In this document: piece after piece, positions 16,639 through 25,653 of the stretch
How positions within the stretch are numbered: the first letter of the stretch is position 1
Layout: each line of letters begins with the position of its first letter
Program-made: the position numbers and the translations under genes
Notes under the pieces: model-generated
Database searches by the model: none
What the model was told of the DNA's origin: nothing
The model's input: only the letters and a program-made list of their open reading frames with translations
DNA from: Pontibacter sp. FD36
GTDB lineage: Bacteria; Bacteroidota; Bacteroidia; Cytophagales; Hymenobacteraceae
DNA length: 64,000 bases
NCBI RefSeq assembly: GCF_015686655.1
Contig: NZ_JADPMP010000016.1
Location: forward strand, 1-64,000
Direction of reading: 5' to 3'

Positions 16639-18285
16639 ATGAAAGCATATAGCAAGTGGTATCATCCGTACGAAATAAATGAGAAGTATCAGAAACGTGT
16701 GGCCTATTTCAGCATGGAGTTCGGTATACACCAGGCGCTCAAAACTTACTCAGGCGGTCTGGGTTTTCTGGCGGGTTCGCACATGCGCAGCGCCCACGAC
16801 CTGCGGCAGAACATGATCGGGATAGGCATACTCTGGAAGTACGGTTACTATGACCAGGTGCGCAACGACGACCAGACCATGCGGGTACAGTTTCAGAAAA
16901 AATACTATACCTACCTGGAGGACACCGGCATCATGGTGACAGTGAACGTAAACGGCCATCCTGTAAAAGTGAAAGCCCTGGTACTGCGTCCTGAAGTGTT
17001 CGGTACGGTGCCCATGTACTTCCTGACCACCAACATTCCCGAAAATGACCACCTGGCCCGCACGATTACTTATCACCTGTACGACAAAGAGCCGTCCACC
17101 CGTATTGCACAAAGCATTGTGCTGGGTATAGCGGGAGCCAAGGTGGTAGAGGAACTTGGTGGTGCTGACATTTACCACATGAACGAAGGTCACGCCTTAC
17201 CTTTGGCGTTCCATCTGCACGAGAAATTCGGCAATACAGAAGACATGCGAAAGCGCATTGCTTTTACGACCCATACGCCCGAAAAAGCAGGTAACGAAGT
17301 GCACGACATTCACCTGCTCAACAATATGTCTTTCTTCAACAAAACCTCACTGGAGGAGGCACGGCGCATGACGGGCATGCATGGCAATTTCTTTGACTAT
17401 ACCCTGGCTGCCCTGCGAATCGCGAAAGTGGCCAATGGGGTGTCGCAACTGCATGGGCAGGTAGCCCGCGACATGTGGTACGAGAATGACAACGTGTGCG
17501 AGATCAAGGCGATCACAAATGCCCAAAATGCCCGCTTCTGGATGGATAGCACCATGCGGCAGGCTTTGGAGCGGGACGATAATCAGTCACTGATACAACG
17601 CAAGGCTGAGATGAAGCAGGAGCTGTTTGAGATCGTGGCTGACCAGACAGGTAAGCTCTTCCGGAAGGATGTACTCACGGTGGTATGGGCCCGCCGGTTT
17701 GCTGCCTACAAGCGTGCTGACTTGCTGGTGCATGACATCGAGCGGTTTTTTGACATGCTTACCCAGAAAGACCAGCCCGTGCAGGTGATCTGGGCCGGTA
17801 AGCCTTACCCTTTTGATGAGGGAGCCGTGAGTGTGTTCAACAGCCTGGTGAATCTGTCGTACCAGCGCAAGAACTTTGCGGTGTTGACAGGCTACGAAAT
17901 CGGCTTGTCGCGCAAACTAAAGCAGGGAGCAGATGTGTGGCTGAACACACCGCGAAGACCCCGCGAAGCCTCGGGCACAAGCGGTATGACAGCCGCCATG
18001 AACGGTGCCGTGAACCTGTCGGTGCTGGATGGCTGGCTGCCAGAGTTTGCCCGCCACGGCGAGAACAGCTTTGTACTGCCGGTAGTAGACAGCAACCTGC
18101 CCGATTCCATGCAGGATGAGATCGACCATAAGAACCTGATGAACATCCTGGAAAATGAAGTGATCCCGGCTTATTACAAGGATCGCGGAAAATGGATGGG
18201 CATCGTCAAGCAAAGCATGCGCGATGTGATTCCTTTCTTTGACTCAGACCGCATGGCGCATCAGTACTACGAGCAAATGTATTAA
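16639..18285 (+). CDS. Alpha-glucan (glycogen/starch) phosphorylase, short form
   Basis: A 548-residue GT35-family protein of the short bacterial type (rabbit-type enzymes exceed 800 residues). It would release glucose 1-phosphate from storage glucans. YFSMEFGIHQALKTYSGGLG at 23-42 is typical, and VVWARRFAAYKRADL is the nucleotide-sugar/phosphate region. In the active-site signature EASGTSGMTAAMNG a Thr stands where classic phosphorylases have the PLP-binding Lys (GxSNMKFxxNG). I recall similar sequences in other Bacteroidota, so this may be a subfamily trait rather than a mutation; activity by the PLP mechanism is therefore uncertain. Confidence 0.82.
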   Translation: MKAYSKWYHPYEINEKYQKRVAYFSMEFGIHQALKTYSGGLGFLAGSHMRSAHDLRQNMIGIGILWKYGYYDQVRNDDQTMRVQFQKKYYTYLEDTGIMVTVNVNGHPVKVKALVLRPEVFGTVPMYFLTTNIPENDHLARTITYHLYDKEPSTRIAQSIVLGIAGAKVVEELGGADIYHMNEGHALPLAFHLHEKFGNTEDMRKRIAFTTHTPEKAGNEVHDIHLLNNMSFFNKTSLEEARRMTGMHGNFFDYTLAALRIAKVANGVSQLHGQVARDMWYENDNVCEIKAITNAQNARFWMDSTMRQALERDDNQSLIQRKAEMKQELFEIVADQTGKLFRKDVLTVVWARRFAAYKRADLLVHDIERFFDMLTQKDQPVQVIWAGKPYPFDEGAVSVFNSLVNLSYQRKNFAVLTGYEIGLSRKLKQGADVWLNTPRRPREASGTSGMTAAMNGAVNLSVLDGWLPEFARHGENSFVLPVVDSNLPDSMQDEIDHKNLMNILENEVIPAYYKDRGKWMGIVKQSMRDVIPFFDSDRMAHQYYEQMY

Positions 18286-18351
18286 TGCTTTGTGTAATGA
18301 ATAATGAGTAATGATGAATGAATAATTCAGGAGGAGTTGAGGTGATTGATG

Positions 18352-18406
18352 ACTAAAAGGCGAAGCGAAATGGATAATCAATATCCATTTCGCTTCGCCT
18401 TTTAGT
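18352..18406. terminator. Perfect 25-bp hairpin between convergent genes
   Basis: The two 25-base arms (starting ACTAAAAGGCGAAGCG and ending CTTCGCCTTTTAGT) are exact inverted copies around a 5-base ATCAA loop. Flanking AT-rich words (AATGAATAATGAGTAATGA / TCATTATTCATT) extend the symmetry. It probably terminates both the phosphorylase and the peptidase transcripts. Confidence 0.75.
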
Positions 18407-18443
18407 AGCTACTTATTCGCTATTACTTATTCGTCATTATTCA

Positions 18444-20096
18444 TTAATTACTTCCTTTCCCAAAGCGACTACCGAAGAAATCACCTGCTTTCCAGCTTGG
18501 TCGCTGCGGGTCATTGGCCACCTGGTAACTGATCAGGAAGTTCAGCTGCACGTACTTTCTCCCGGCCTTGTAGTCGAAGGTGTCATTGAAGTTATCCTGT
18601 GGCTTGTGATAGTGCACGGCACGCCATTGCTCCACCTGCTTTTTCAGGTTATTGAGTCCGTCTTTAGTTTTGTTGCCATACTTGATGTGCAGGGCAGGTA
18701 TACCTTGCATCACGAAGCTGTACTGGTCGCTGCGGATAAAGCGCATCTGCTCCGGCTCCGGATCTTCCTCTACCGTCAGGCCCAGGTGATTTGCTGCGGC
18801 GGCTACTTCGTTTTCAAGCGAGGAGTGGTTTGCACCGAGGCCAACAACTGACAATAGTGGTGCGATGATGGTTGGCATATCGGTATTGATGTTAGCCACG
18901 ATCTGCTCCACCGGCACTGTCGGGAAGCGGGCGAAGTAAGCGGAACCCAGCAGGCCCATTTCCTCAGCAGTTACCATCACAAACAGGACAGAGCGCTTCG
19001 GTTTTTCAGGCAGCCTGGAATAGATTTTCGCGATCTCGAGCACACTGGCCACACCGGAGGCATTGTCGTGGGCACCGTTGTAGATGGAGTCACCATTCAC
19101 AGCGCGACCTACACCTACGTGGTCGAGGTGCGCGCTGTGCACCACGTACTCGTTCTGCAGTTGCGGATCAGCACCCGTGATTTTGCCAATCACGTTGTGG
19201 CTTTCAAAATCCTTGTAGGTAGAGGTATAGCTGGTGCGCAGGGTATGGGCCAATGGGGTAGAGGCCGGCTTGCCCTGTTGCAGTTGCTCCCCGAGTTTGG
19301 CTATTTCTATACCTGTGCCTTTAAGAAGCTGCTCGAAGGTGCTGCTGTTGATGCTGGCCAGCACCCGGATCTTATCCGATACATAGTTGCGGGAAACGGC
19401 CACTTTACCATTCGGGTCCATCACGCTGTACGTGCCACCCTGCAGGTTAGGCACACCGGCTTTCGGATTCGTATTGGCTACGATCACGCCCACGGCGCCT
19501 TTCTCGGCAGCGATCTTCAGTACCGTCATCATGTCGCGGCTGTAGGCCGACACCGTAGAAGGGAAGTTGGTTGGAGCGCCGCGCAACACCACCACGATCT
19601 TGCCTGCTACGTCTATACCTGCGTAGTCGTCGTAGCCCAGGTCAGGAGCGCTGATGCCGTAGCCAGCAAACACCATCGGAGCCTCGATGCTTACTTCCGG
19701 CTCTTCGGCATGTGGGTATACTGAGAAGTCCTTGTTGTATGTCAGCTGCATTGCGGAGCCCATTGAATCGGCAATCACCATGCTCGCCTCTTTGCCGGGG
19801 AAAGACTGGCGCAAACGCACCAGCTGCAGGTAGGTGCCGTTCTCACCACCGGGCTCTATACCTGCCTTCTGGTAATGCTCCACTACATAGTCCACAGCCA
19901 TCTGGTAGCCTTCGGTGCCGGGCTTTCGACCCAGCAGGCGGTCATCGGCCAGGTACTTGATGTGGGCTTTTATATCGTTTGGTTTTACTTTTTTGAGCGA
20001 TTTCTCGACAGGTTTTTCAAGTGCCAGCGACTGGGCGGAGGCACTTCCTTGTAGCAGAAGGCCACAGGAAAGGGCCAGGAACAGAAAGCGTTTCAT
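18444..20096 (-). CDS. Secreted M28-family metallopeptidase with PA domain
   Basis: A 550-residue zinc aminopeptidase-like protein with a Sec signal peptide (KRFLFLALSCGLLLQGSASAQ). A protease-associated insert spans about 130-280. The catalytic M28 domain carries HLDHVG, AHDNASGVAS and AEEMGLLGS, which provide the two-zinc ligands and general base. It acts outside the inner membrane, presumably trimming peptides. It stands alone, with a single-gene promoter. Confidence 0.92.
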   Translation of the reverse strand: MKRFLFLALSCGLLLQGSASAQSLALEKPVEKSLKKVKPNDIKAHIKYLADDRLLGRKPGTEGYQMAVDYVVEHYQKAGIEPGGENGTYLQLVRLRQSFPGKEASMVIADSMGSAMQLTYNKDFSVYPHAEEPEVSIEAPMVFAGYGISAPDLGYDDYAGIDVAGKIVVVLRGAPTNFPSTVSAYSRDMMTVLKIAAEKGAVGVIVANTNPKAGVPNLQGGTYSVMDPNGKVAVSRNYVSDKIRVLASINSSTFEQLLKGTGIEIAKLGEQLQQGKPASTPLAHTLRTSYTSTYKDFESHNVIGKITGADPQLQNEYVVHSAHLDHVGVGRAVNGDSIYNGAHDNASGVASVLEIAKIYSRLPEKPKRSVLFVMVTAEEMGLLGSAYFARFPTVPVEQIVANINTDMPTIIAPLLSVVGLGANHSSLENEVAAAANHLGLTVEEDPEPEQMRFIRSDQYSFVMQGIPALHIKYGNKTKDGLNNLKKQVEQWRAVHYHKPQDNFNDTFDYKAGRKYVQLNFLISYQVANDPQRPSWKAGDFFGSRFGKGSN

Positions 20097-20192
20097 TCAG
20101 ATCAGATTGGTTGTTACCTCCAAATATAAGAGAAATGCAGCACAGCGCCTATGCTATACCTGCCCGAAAGGTATAGCAGGACAGGTATAGCG

Positions 20193-20288
20193 CTAATCTC
20201 TACGGTTTTTACGGCGCTCGATCTTTCTCAAAATGAAGGTCAGTGCAGTCAGAAATATCAGAAACAGAATCAGGCTCAGTACTTTCAT
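20193..20288 (-). CDS. Tiny single-helix membrane peptide
   Basis: An ATG frame of 31 codons encodes MKVLSLILFLIFLTALTFIL followed by a basic RKIERRKNRR tail. That is one transmembrane helix with a cytoplasmic positive end, a layout common to real small membrane proteins. It has no recognised family. It is too short to be certain. Confidence 0.45.
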   Translation of the reverse strand: MKVLSLILFLIFLTALTFILRKIERRKNRRD

Positions 20289-20326
20289 ACCTTATGCAAC
20301 TGTTTGGATGAGGTATACACAGCTGC

Positions 20327-20959
20327 CTACTCGTCTTTTCTCTCCTCCTGGTGCACGAGGTAGCTGGTGAGCTTGTCCCATTGCAGTCCCTGGAAACCGG
20401 CCCAGCCGCCTTCTGCGATTAGGGTGTTCAGCACGGAGCGGTCGCCGGATTCTTCACCCTGGTTGTTGATGTATTCGTTTTTGCCGATCTCGGAGGCAAC
20501 AAGTCTGGTGCCCTGCAATTCTACCCGAAACGTACTGCTGGCCTCTTTGGTGAAAAAGTGCTCTGTTACTTCCTCCTCGTCTGCCGGCGGATTGGGTTTC
20601 TCGCTGGGATGTACCGTAAACTCAGCCAGGTTGTCCTCGATGCGGATGCTGGATATGTTCACCCAGTTCTCTACATTGGAAGCAGGCAACGTAATCTTTA
20701 CAAAATAGCCAATCTCCGGAATTTCAGCCGTCGTTTTCCGCCCTCGTTCATCATGCAACTCGAATGTGGAATTGATCCCCTCCAGGTTAGACCAGAGATT
20801 TACATTGAAAAGCTTTTTCTTTGATTCTTCAAAAGCTGTCCTCGCAGTGGTCATATCCGGGTAGTTCTGCTCGTTCTGGTATACTTTGTCCTTGGACTCT
20901 TCGCCCTTCAGCACTTTTACTTCTTCTTTTACCTTATCTACTACTTTCTTGATGCCCAT
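20327..20959 (-). CDS. Hypothetical soluble protein
   Basis: The start MGIKKVVDKVKEEV at 20959 is chosen over an upstream extension. The 210-residue product has a Lys/Glu-rich helical start, then a predicted beta-rich domain with no signal peptide or membrane helix. I do not recognise the family. It stands alone between the tiny membrane peptide and the nitric oxide reductase terminator. The 332 bases upstream to 21291 hold only that terminator and a dense group of AGGTATA words. Confidence 0.65.
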   Translation of the reverse strand: MGIKKVVDKVKEEVKVLKGEESKDKVYQNEQNYPDMTTARTAFEESKKKLFNVNLWSNLEGINSTFELHDERGRKTTAEIPEIGYFVKITLPASNVENWVNISSIRIEDNLAEFTVHPSEKPNPPADEEEVTEHFFTKEASSTFRVELQGTRLVASEIGKNEYINNQGEESGDRSVLNTLIAEGGWAGFQGLQWDKLTSYLVHQEERKDE

Positions 20960-21182
20960 AACTTTTGTTCTATTGTTGAATGATTGGATGCTGTTGCAGG
21001 TCTCCGGACCCACATGCCCCACATAGGTATACGGGGATTAAAGAATCACCCACTGTTTATTTCGGGGTTGATAAAACCCAAACGCTCTACCTCAGTCAGC
21101 CTATACCTTACGCACAAAAGGGCAGGAAGTATAAGGTATACCTGCACCAGTTTCGCTGCTATACCTGAAGCCACAGGTATAG

Positions 21183-21221
21183 ACACAAAAAACAAGCCCT
21201 CCCGCCAAAGGCAGAAGGGCT
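21183..21221 (-). terminator. Terminator of the nitric oxide reductase operon
   Basis: On the minus strand AGCCCTTCTGCC pairs over 12 positions (with G-T wobbles) with GGCGGGAGGGCT, followed by TTGTTTTTTG. Confidence 0.8.
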
Positions 21222-21291
21222 GTTAGTAAAGGGTATATGTATAATGAGCGCTTTGCTCGGAGTTCAGCTTTTGGGTATAGCTGAATTTAAC

Positions 21292-23592
21292 TTAAGAACG
21301 AACCTGTTTTACAGTAGCTTCTTCTTCGATCAGTGGTGCCACGTCCTCGTCCTCTTCCAGCGACCAGCCAGTTTTGAGGCCGATGATGAACCAGGCCAGG
21401 GCCAGCACACCACCCGCAAAGATCGTGTCACCGATCACACGCAGCCAGCGCAGGATGTTCATCGTGTCGGTTTGCATGAACTCCATAGAGCGGGCATACC
21501 ACAGACCATGCTCCACACTCGCCCAGGTCTGCATCAAACCAATTGGCAGCACGCTGATGAGTACCATCAGAATCAGGCCGATGTTGATAGACCAGAAGGC
21601 GAAGCTGATCACCCCATCTTTCCAGCGACGGCGGGCAGACAGGCCTTTCAGCACGAACAGCATCAGACCGATACCCAGCATACCGTATACCCCGAACAGG
21701 GCCGTATGGGCGTGCACTGGTGTCGTATTAAGTCCCTGCATGTAGTAGAGCGCAATCGGCGGGTTAATCACGAAACCGAACACACCGGCACCCACCAGGT
21801 TCCAGAAAGCAACAGCCACGAAAGAGTAGATCGGCCACTTATAAGCTTTGATCCACTGGGTGAGCTTACTGATCTGCAGGTTGTGGTAGGCCTCGAAACC
21901 GATCAGCACCAATGGCACTACTTCCAGCGCACTGAAGGTCGCTCCCAGGGCCATTACCGCAGTAGGTGTGCCGCTGAAATAAAGGTGGTGGAACGTACCG
22001 ATGATACCGCCGAACAGAAAGATGATGGTCGAGAAGAGCACCGTTGCCGTTGCCATTTTGGTATCTAGCAGCCCCATGCGTACGAACAGGAAAGCGATTA
22101 CCACGGTGGCGAATACTTCGAAGAAGCCTTCTACCCACAGGTGCACTACCCACCAGCGCCAGTACTCGGCAATGGCCAGGTTGGTATGCTGACCCCACAT
22201 CAGGCCAGAGGCGTAGAAGATGGCGATAGCTGCCGATGAGATCAGGAACATACCTAATAAGTGGCGTCCATCCACATCCTTCTTAAAGGCAGGCAGAATG
22301 GCACGTACCATTAGCCCCAGCCACAGGAACAAGCCCACCAGCAGGAAGATCTGCCAGAAGCGACCCAGGTCCACATACTCGTAGCCCTGGTGACCAAACC
22401 AGAAGTTTTCGGTGTAGCCTAGCTTCTGCATGATGCCGTACCACTGACCAGCCAGTGAACCAGCCACAATGATGAGCAAGCAAACGAAGAGGAAGTTAAC
22501 GCCTAATTTCTGGAATTTAGGTTCATGACCCGACACGGCAGGAGCGATGTATAAACCTGTTGCCAGCCAGGATGTCGCGATCCAGAAGATGGCCAGCTGC
22601 ACGTGCCAGGTACGGGTAATGGAGTAAGGGAGGTACTCGGCTAGCGGGAAGCCATACAAGGCCTGTCCTTCCACACCATAGTGCGCCGAGACAACCCCGA
22701 GCGTGACTTGGACGAGAATCAGAGCTGTCACAATCCAGAAGTACTTCAAGGTCGCCTTCATGGAAGGAGTAGCCGTTAAGCCCAGCAATGGATCTTGCTT
22801 CGGCAGCTTGGAATGGTCGATCTCCTCTTCACGGTTAGAGGCATAGTAATAAGCCAGCATGCCCACACCCGCAATCAGAATGATCACAGAGAAGCCGGTC
22901 CAAATGATCAGGTCAGAGCTAGGCTCGTTAGCCACCAGTTTCTCTGCAGGCCAGTTGTTGGTATAGGTGATTTTCTTGCCCGGACGCTCGGTCACGCAGG
23001 CCCACGAAGTCCAGAAGAAGAAGGTGTTGAGCTTCTCCATGCGCACCGGATCTTCCACAGTGTTGTCTTTCATGGCATAGGCATCGCGGTGCTTGGCCAA
23101 CGCCGGGTCGTTCATAAACAGGCCAGTATAGTGCTTGCCCACTTCTGCTATCGCCTCAGCACGCAGATCCGATACAGTCAGTATACCTGTCTCCGGGTCG
23201 TAAGTGTTCGCACGGATCTGCTTTTGCAGACGGGCCTCCAGCATCGCTTTTGTCTCTTCGTCCAGGTCGTCATACAGCACGCCTTTTTCCTGCTGTGCCC
23301 AGTAGTCGAGGAAGTACATGGCCTCTTTGTGCAGCCAGTCGGCACTCCAGTCAGGTGCTATGTAGGCACCGTGGCCCCAAACTGAGCCCAGCTGCTGACC
23401 GCCCGTGGACTGCCAAACATTCTGTCCGTCTTTGATGTCATCCCCGGTAAAAAGGACTTTTCCGGATGTGGTGACCACCTTGTTCGGTATAGGTGGTGCT
23501 TCTCTGTAAATCTCGATACCGTAGTATCCGAGAACGGCGAAGGAGCCGACGATCACGGCAATGAACCCCAGCCATAGGTTTCTGTATTTCAT
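21292..23592 (-). CDS. norZ: Quinol-dependent nitric oxide reductase (qNor)
   Basis: This 766-residue integral membrane enzyme reduces NO to N2O with electrons from quinol. The N-terminal extension holds the periplasmic GSVWGHGAYIAPDWSADWLH segment typical of single-subunit qNor. The catalytic heme-copper-type core follows, with HLWVEGFFEVFATVV carrying the active-site His and Glu and about 14 membrane helices in total. The length matches qNor rather than the cytochrome c-dependent enzyme (norB about 450). It is the last gene of the unit 25005-21292, after a Cys-containing small protein and a beta-barrel-like protein. The N2O it makes is the substrate of the two nos systems encoded next door. 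Confidence 0.95.
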   Translation of the reverse strand: MKYRNLWLGFIAVIVGSFAVLGYYGIEIYREAPPIPNKVVTTSGKVLFTGDDIKDGQNVWQSTGGQQLGSVWGHGAYIAPDWSADWLHKEAMYFLDYWAQQEKGVLYDDLDEETKAMLEARLQKQIRANTYDPETGILTVSDLRAEAIAEVGKHYTGLFMNDPALAKHRDAYAMKDNTVEDPVRMEKLNTFFFWTSWACVTERPGKKITYTNNWPAEKLVANEPSSDLIIWTGFSVIILIAGVGMLAYYYASNREEEIDHSKLPKQDPLLGLTATPSMKATLKYFWIVTALILVQVTLGVVSAHYGVEGQALYGFPLAEYLPYSITRTWHVQLAIFWIATSWLATGLYIAPAVSGHEPKFQKLGVNFLFVCLLIIVAGSLAGQWYGIMQKLGYTENFWFGHQGYEYVDLGRFWQIFLLVGLFLWLGLMVRAILPAFKKDVDGRHLLGMFLISSAAIAIFYASGLMWGQHTNLAIAEYWRWWVVHLWVEGFFEVFATVVIAFLFVRMGLLDTKMATATVLFSTIIFLFGGIIGTFHHLYFSGTPTAVMALGATFSALEVVPLVLIGFEAYHNLQISKLTQWIKAYKWPIYSFVAVAFWNLVGAGVFGFVINPPIALYYMQGLNTTPVHAHTALFGVYGMLGIGLMLFVLKGLSARRRWKDGVISFAFWSINIGLILMVLISVLPIGLMQTWASVEHGLWYARSMEFMQTDTMNILRWLRVIGDTIFAGGVLALAWFIIGLKTGWSLEEDEDVAPLIEEEATVKQVRS

Positions 23593-23665
23593 AAAAGGTA
23601 AAGGTTTGAGTGGTTATAGTTGAATTTGAGTTGAAAATCAGTAGCTGAGGTTCAGGCCATGAGCC

Positions 23666-24565
23666 TTAGAACATGTAGGTTAGGTTAACCATGGTGCGAC
23701 GGTTGCCTTCGGTATGGTGGTGCGCCTCGGTGCTGCTCACAGGTAACTGTATTGTACCGCCCACCGCGATGTTTTTCACATACACGCTCATGCCCAGGTT
23801 AGTGAAGAAAGAGTCGCCGCCTTTTTGCAGGTTAGGAGCCCCTTCGTATTGGTCGCCTTCGGCATGCTCGTAGTACACGCCCGCACTAGGCAGCAGGGAG
23901 ATACCTTTCACATTCTGCCAGTAAAACAGGTTAGAAGAAGCGCTGACACGGTTGCCGAAACGGTAGCCATTGCTGTTCTCAGTGTTGAAACGGTAGGTCA
24001 CATCATTGCTCAGGCCCAGTTGCTTGTAGCGGACGGTATAGATACCGTTTGCCAGGTAGTCGGTGCTGCCAGTGCCGGGTTGCATGTTTGGTGCCAGTTG
24101 CTCACCATGCTCCTGGTTGCGGTAGGCACCTGTGGCGAGTTTTACGCCGCCACCTACCTGCAGCGTGTGCTTCAGGTTCTTGTCCATTCTGTCACCGGTG
24201 TTGATAAGCGAATAGTTGGCCATCAGGGTCACATCCCCAAAGCCTCTGCTCTTGATGGCATGGTGACCACCGCTCTGTTCATTGAGCATGTAGGGCACAA
24301 AGGCGAAGATCTGCACGTTCTTGACCGGCACAAAACGGCCCCACAGCTCGGCTGTGGCAAAGCGCTCGTCGGTTACCTGCACATGGTGACCATGTGTGGC
24401 AGTAGTGGTATAAGAGCGTGTGGTATAGCGCAAACCCACAAAGTTTTTATGGAATTGAGGCAATATGCCCATGTAGCTGCCGCCCATGGTGCAGCCTTTG
24501 TCGCAGGCCTGGCTGCTGATGTTGATCGATAAAAGGGCGATGACGATTAATAATATCTTTTTCAT
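23666..24565 (-). CDS. Secreted beta-barrel-like outer membrane protein of the nor operon
   Basis: A 299-residue protein with a Sec signal peptide ending SSQA and then CDKGCTMGGSYMG, a Cys- and Met-containing N-terminal segment. The rest is alternating short beta strands, ends in an aromatic residue (NLTYMF), and has His clusters (THGHHVQ, EAHHHTEG). This suggests an outer-membrane barrel that may bind metal or porphyrin. Co-transcription with qNor implies a link to NO handling or metal supply; both ideas are inference. Confidence 0.7.
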   Translation of the reverse strand: MKKILLIVIALLSINISSQACDKGCTMGGSYMGILPQFHKNFVGLRYTTRSYTTTATHGHHVQVTDERFATAELWGRFVPVKNVQIFAFVPYMLNEQSGGHHAIKSRGFGDVTLMANYSLINTGDRMDKNLKHTLQVGGGVKLATGAYRNQEHGEQLAPNMQPGTGSTDYLANGIYTVRYKQLGLSNDVTYRFNTENSNGYRFGNRVSASSNLFYWQNVKGISLLPSAGVYYEHAEGDQYEGAPNLQKGGDSFFTNLGMSVYVKNIAVGGTIQLPVSSTEAHHHTEGNRRTMVNLTYMF

Positions 24566-24630
24566 GACTTAGTACTCTTTGAATTTTTAAAATAAACAGG
24601 AGGGTGCCGGAGTGGCACCGGGATCAGAGA

Positions 24631-25005
24631 CTAAGCGATGAATCGCGGAGGGTGAAAGATTGAAAAATCGGGTGAGGTATAGACACCTGCCCGGTATAGG
24701 GAGTGTCCGCTGGTTTCTACTGGTGCTATGGCAGGCGCCGCAGGAAGCAGCTCTGTATCAAAAGCAATCAGGTCGATTACGCTGTGCTGCTGACGCTGTG
24801 ACTGCTGCTCACGCTCGCTGTCTTTTTTCAGCTCTTTGCGGAGGTGGCATTTTCCATTGCATTCGGAGCCAGGTATAAACCTGTTTTCGCACAGTTCACT
24901 GGCGATATAGGCCTTATTCAGTTGGTATACCAACAAGATACCCTGCTTGCTCAAGGGCTGCACCAGCACACAGATCACACACATTATAATAGCAAGCCGT
25001 TTCAT
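24631..25005 (-). CDS. Small exported protein with conserved ECNGKCHLRK motif
   Basis: A 124-residue protein with a hydrophobic signal/anchor (KRLAIIMCVICVLVQPLS), then QLNKAYIASELCENR and GSECNGKCHLRKELKK with three Cys. This pattern is a familiar uncharacterised family in Bacteroidota, often near metal-handling genes. The C terminus is low in features. It is the first gene of the qNor operon. Upstream it shares with the divergent cupin gene the interval 25006-25189 that holds the tandem dyads. Confidence 0.7.
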   Translation of the reverse strand: MKRLAIIMCVICVLVQPLSKQGILLVYQLNKAYIASELCENRFIPGSECNGKCHLRKELKKDSEREQQSQRQQHSVIDLIAFDTELLPAAPAIAPVETSGHSLYRAGVYTSPDFSIFHPPRFIA

Positions 25006-25069
25006 GGCATCTTCTCTTCACATGGTTTTGAACTGTTGCAAAGGTCATACAGGCAGGGAAGGAGAAAAA

Positions 25070-25134
25070 TGACATAGATCACTAATAAAAGAGATTAAGG
25101 TCTTCTATTGTCAGGCCGGGCTGGGATACTTTTG
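25070..25134 (+). promoter_or_regulatory. Cupin promoter with tandem Crp/Fnr-like dyads
   Basis: Site 1 is TGACATAGATCA (25070-25081). Site 2 is AGATTAAGGTCT (25092-25103), within AAAAGA-N8-TCTTCT. The -7 box is TACTTTTG (25127-25134), fitting the Bacteroidota TAnnTTTG consensus. The dyads are 22 bp apart (two helical turns), and the site 2 centre is 29.5 bp before the -7 box, near -41.5 from the expected start, the class II activator position. The same arrangement recurs at 25589-25653. The sites may also act on the divergent nor operon. Confidence 0.7.
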
Positions 25135-25189
25135 TGCAAGGTCAAGGCGGTAAGAAATACCCCACCTACTCTTATATAATAATAGAGCC

Positions 25190-25591
25190 ATGAATAAAAC
25201 AGAAAACTCACAGCAATCCGGCAACTCCCTTCCCAGGGATAGCGACAAGGCTTTGATCACTACTGATCTTCCTGCCCTGGCACTTGAGCTGAAAGGGGAG
25301 GAGAACTGGCAGAAGAACGGGCGAGGGTCCAGGACGATCTACAAGTCTGAGACAATGCGCATCCTGCTGAATGTGATGCAGGCGGGCACCGAGATAAAGC
25401 CGCATCAGGCACCGGGTCCTATCAGTGTGCAGGTAGTGGAGGGAAGTATCCGGTTCAACACCGAAACGGAAACTGTAGTGCTGAGCAAAGGACAGCTGCT
25501 GACGCTGCAAGAGCATGTGCGTCACAGCGTGGAGGCACTCGAAGAGGCAGCTTTCCTGCTGACTGTTTCACCGCTCACTTCAAAAAGATGA
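25190..25591 (+). CDS. Small cupin-domain protein
   Basis: A 133-residue single cupin. KPHQAPGPISVQVVEGSIRF is cupin motif 1 and LQEHVRHSVEALEEAAFLL is motif 2, retaining His residues that could bind a metal. There is no signal peptide. Such cupins are often seen with denitrification or oxidative-stress genes. It lies between the divergent nor operon and the nos operon and has a promoter nearly identical to the nos promoter, so it is very probably in the same regulon. The substrate is unknown. Confidence 0.8.
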   Translation: MNKTENSQQSGNSLPRDSDKALITTDLPALALELKGEENWQKNGRGSRTIYKSETMRILLNVMQAGTEIKPHQAPGPISVQVVEGSIRFNTETETVVLSKGQLLTLQEHVRHSVEALEEAAFLLTVSPLTSKR

Positions 25592-25653
25592 CAAAGGTCA
25601 CTATTAAAAGAGATATAGGTCTTTTATTTCGCGACACTCTGAGAATACCTTTG
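25589..25653 (+). promoter_or_regulatory. First nos operon promoter with tandem Crp/Fnr-like dyads
   Basis: Site 1 is the perfect palindrome TGACAAAGGTCA (25589-25600). Site 2 is AGATATAGGTCT (25611-25622), inside AAAAGA-N8-TCTTTT. The -7 box is TACCTTTG (25646-25653). Spacings (22 bp between sites, 29.5 bp from site 2 centre to the -7 box) equal those of the cupin promoter exactly, and a run of about 36 bases is almost the same in both. Site 1 begins before the cupin stop codon (25591). Confidence 0.75.
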
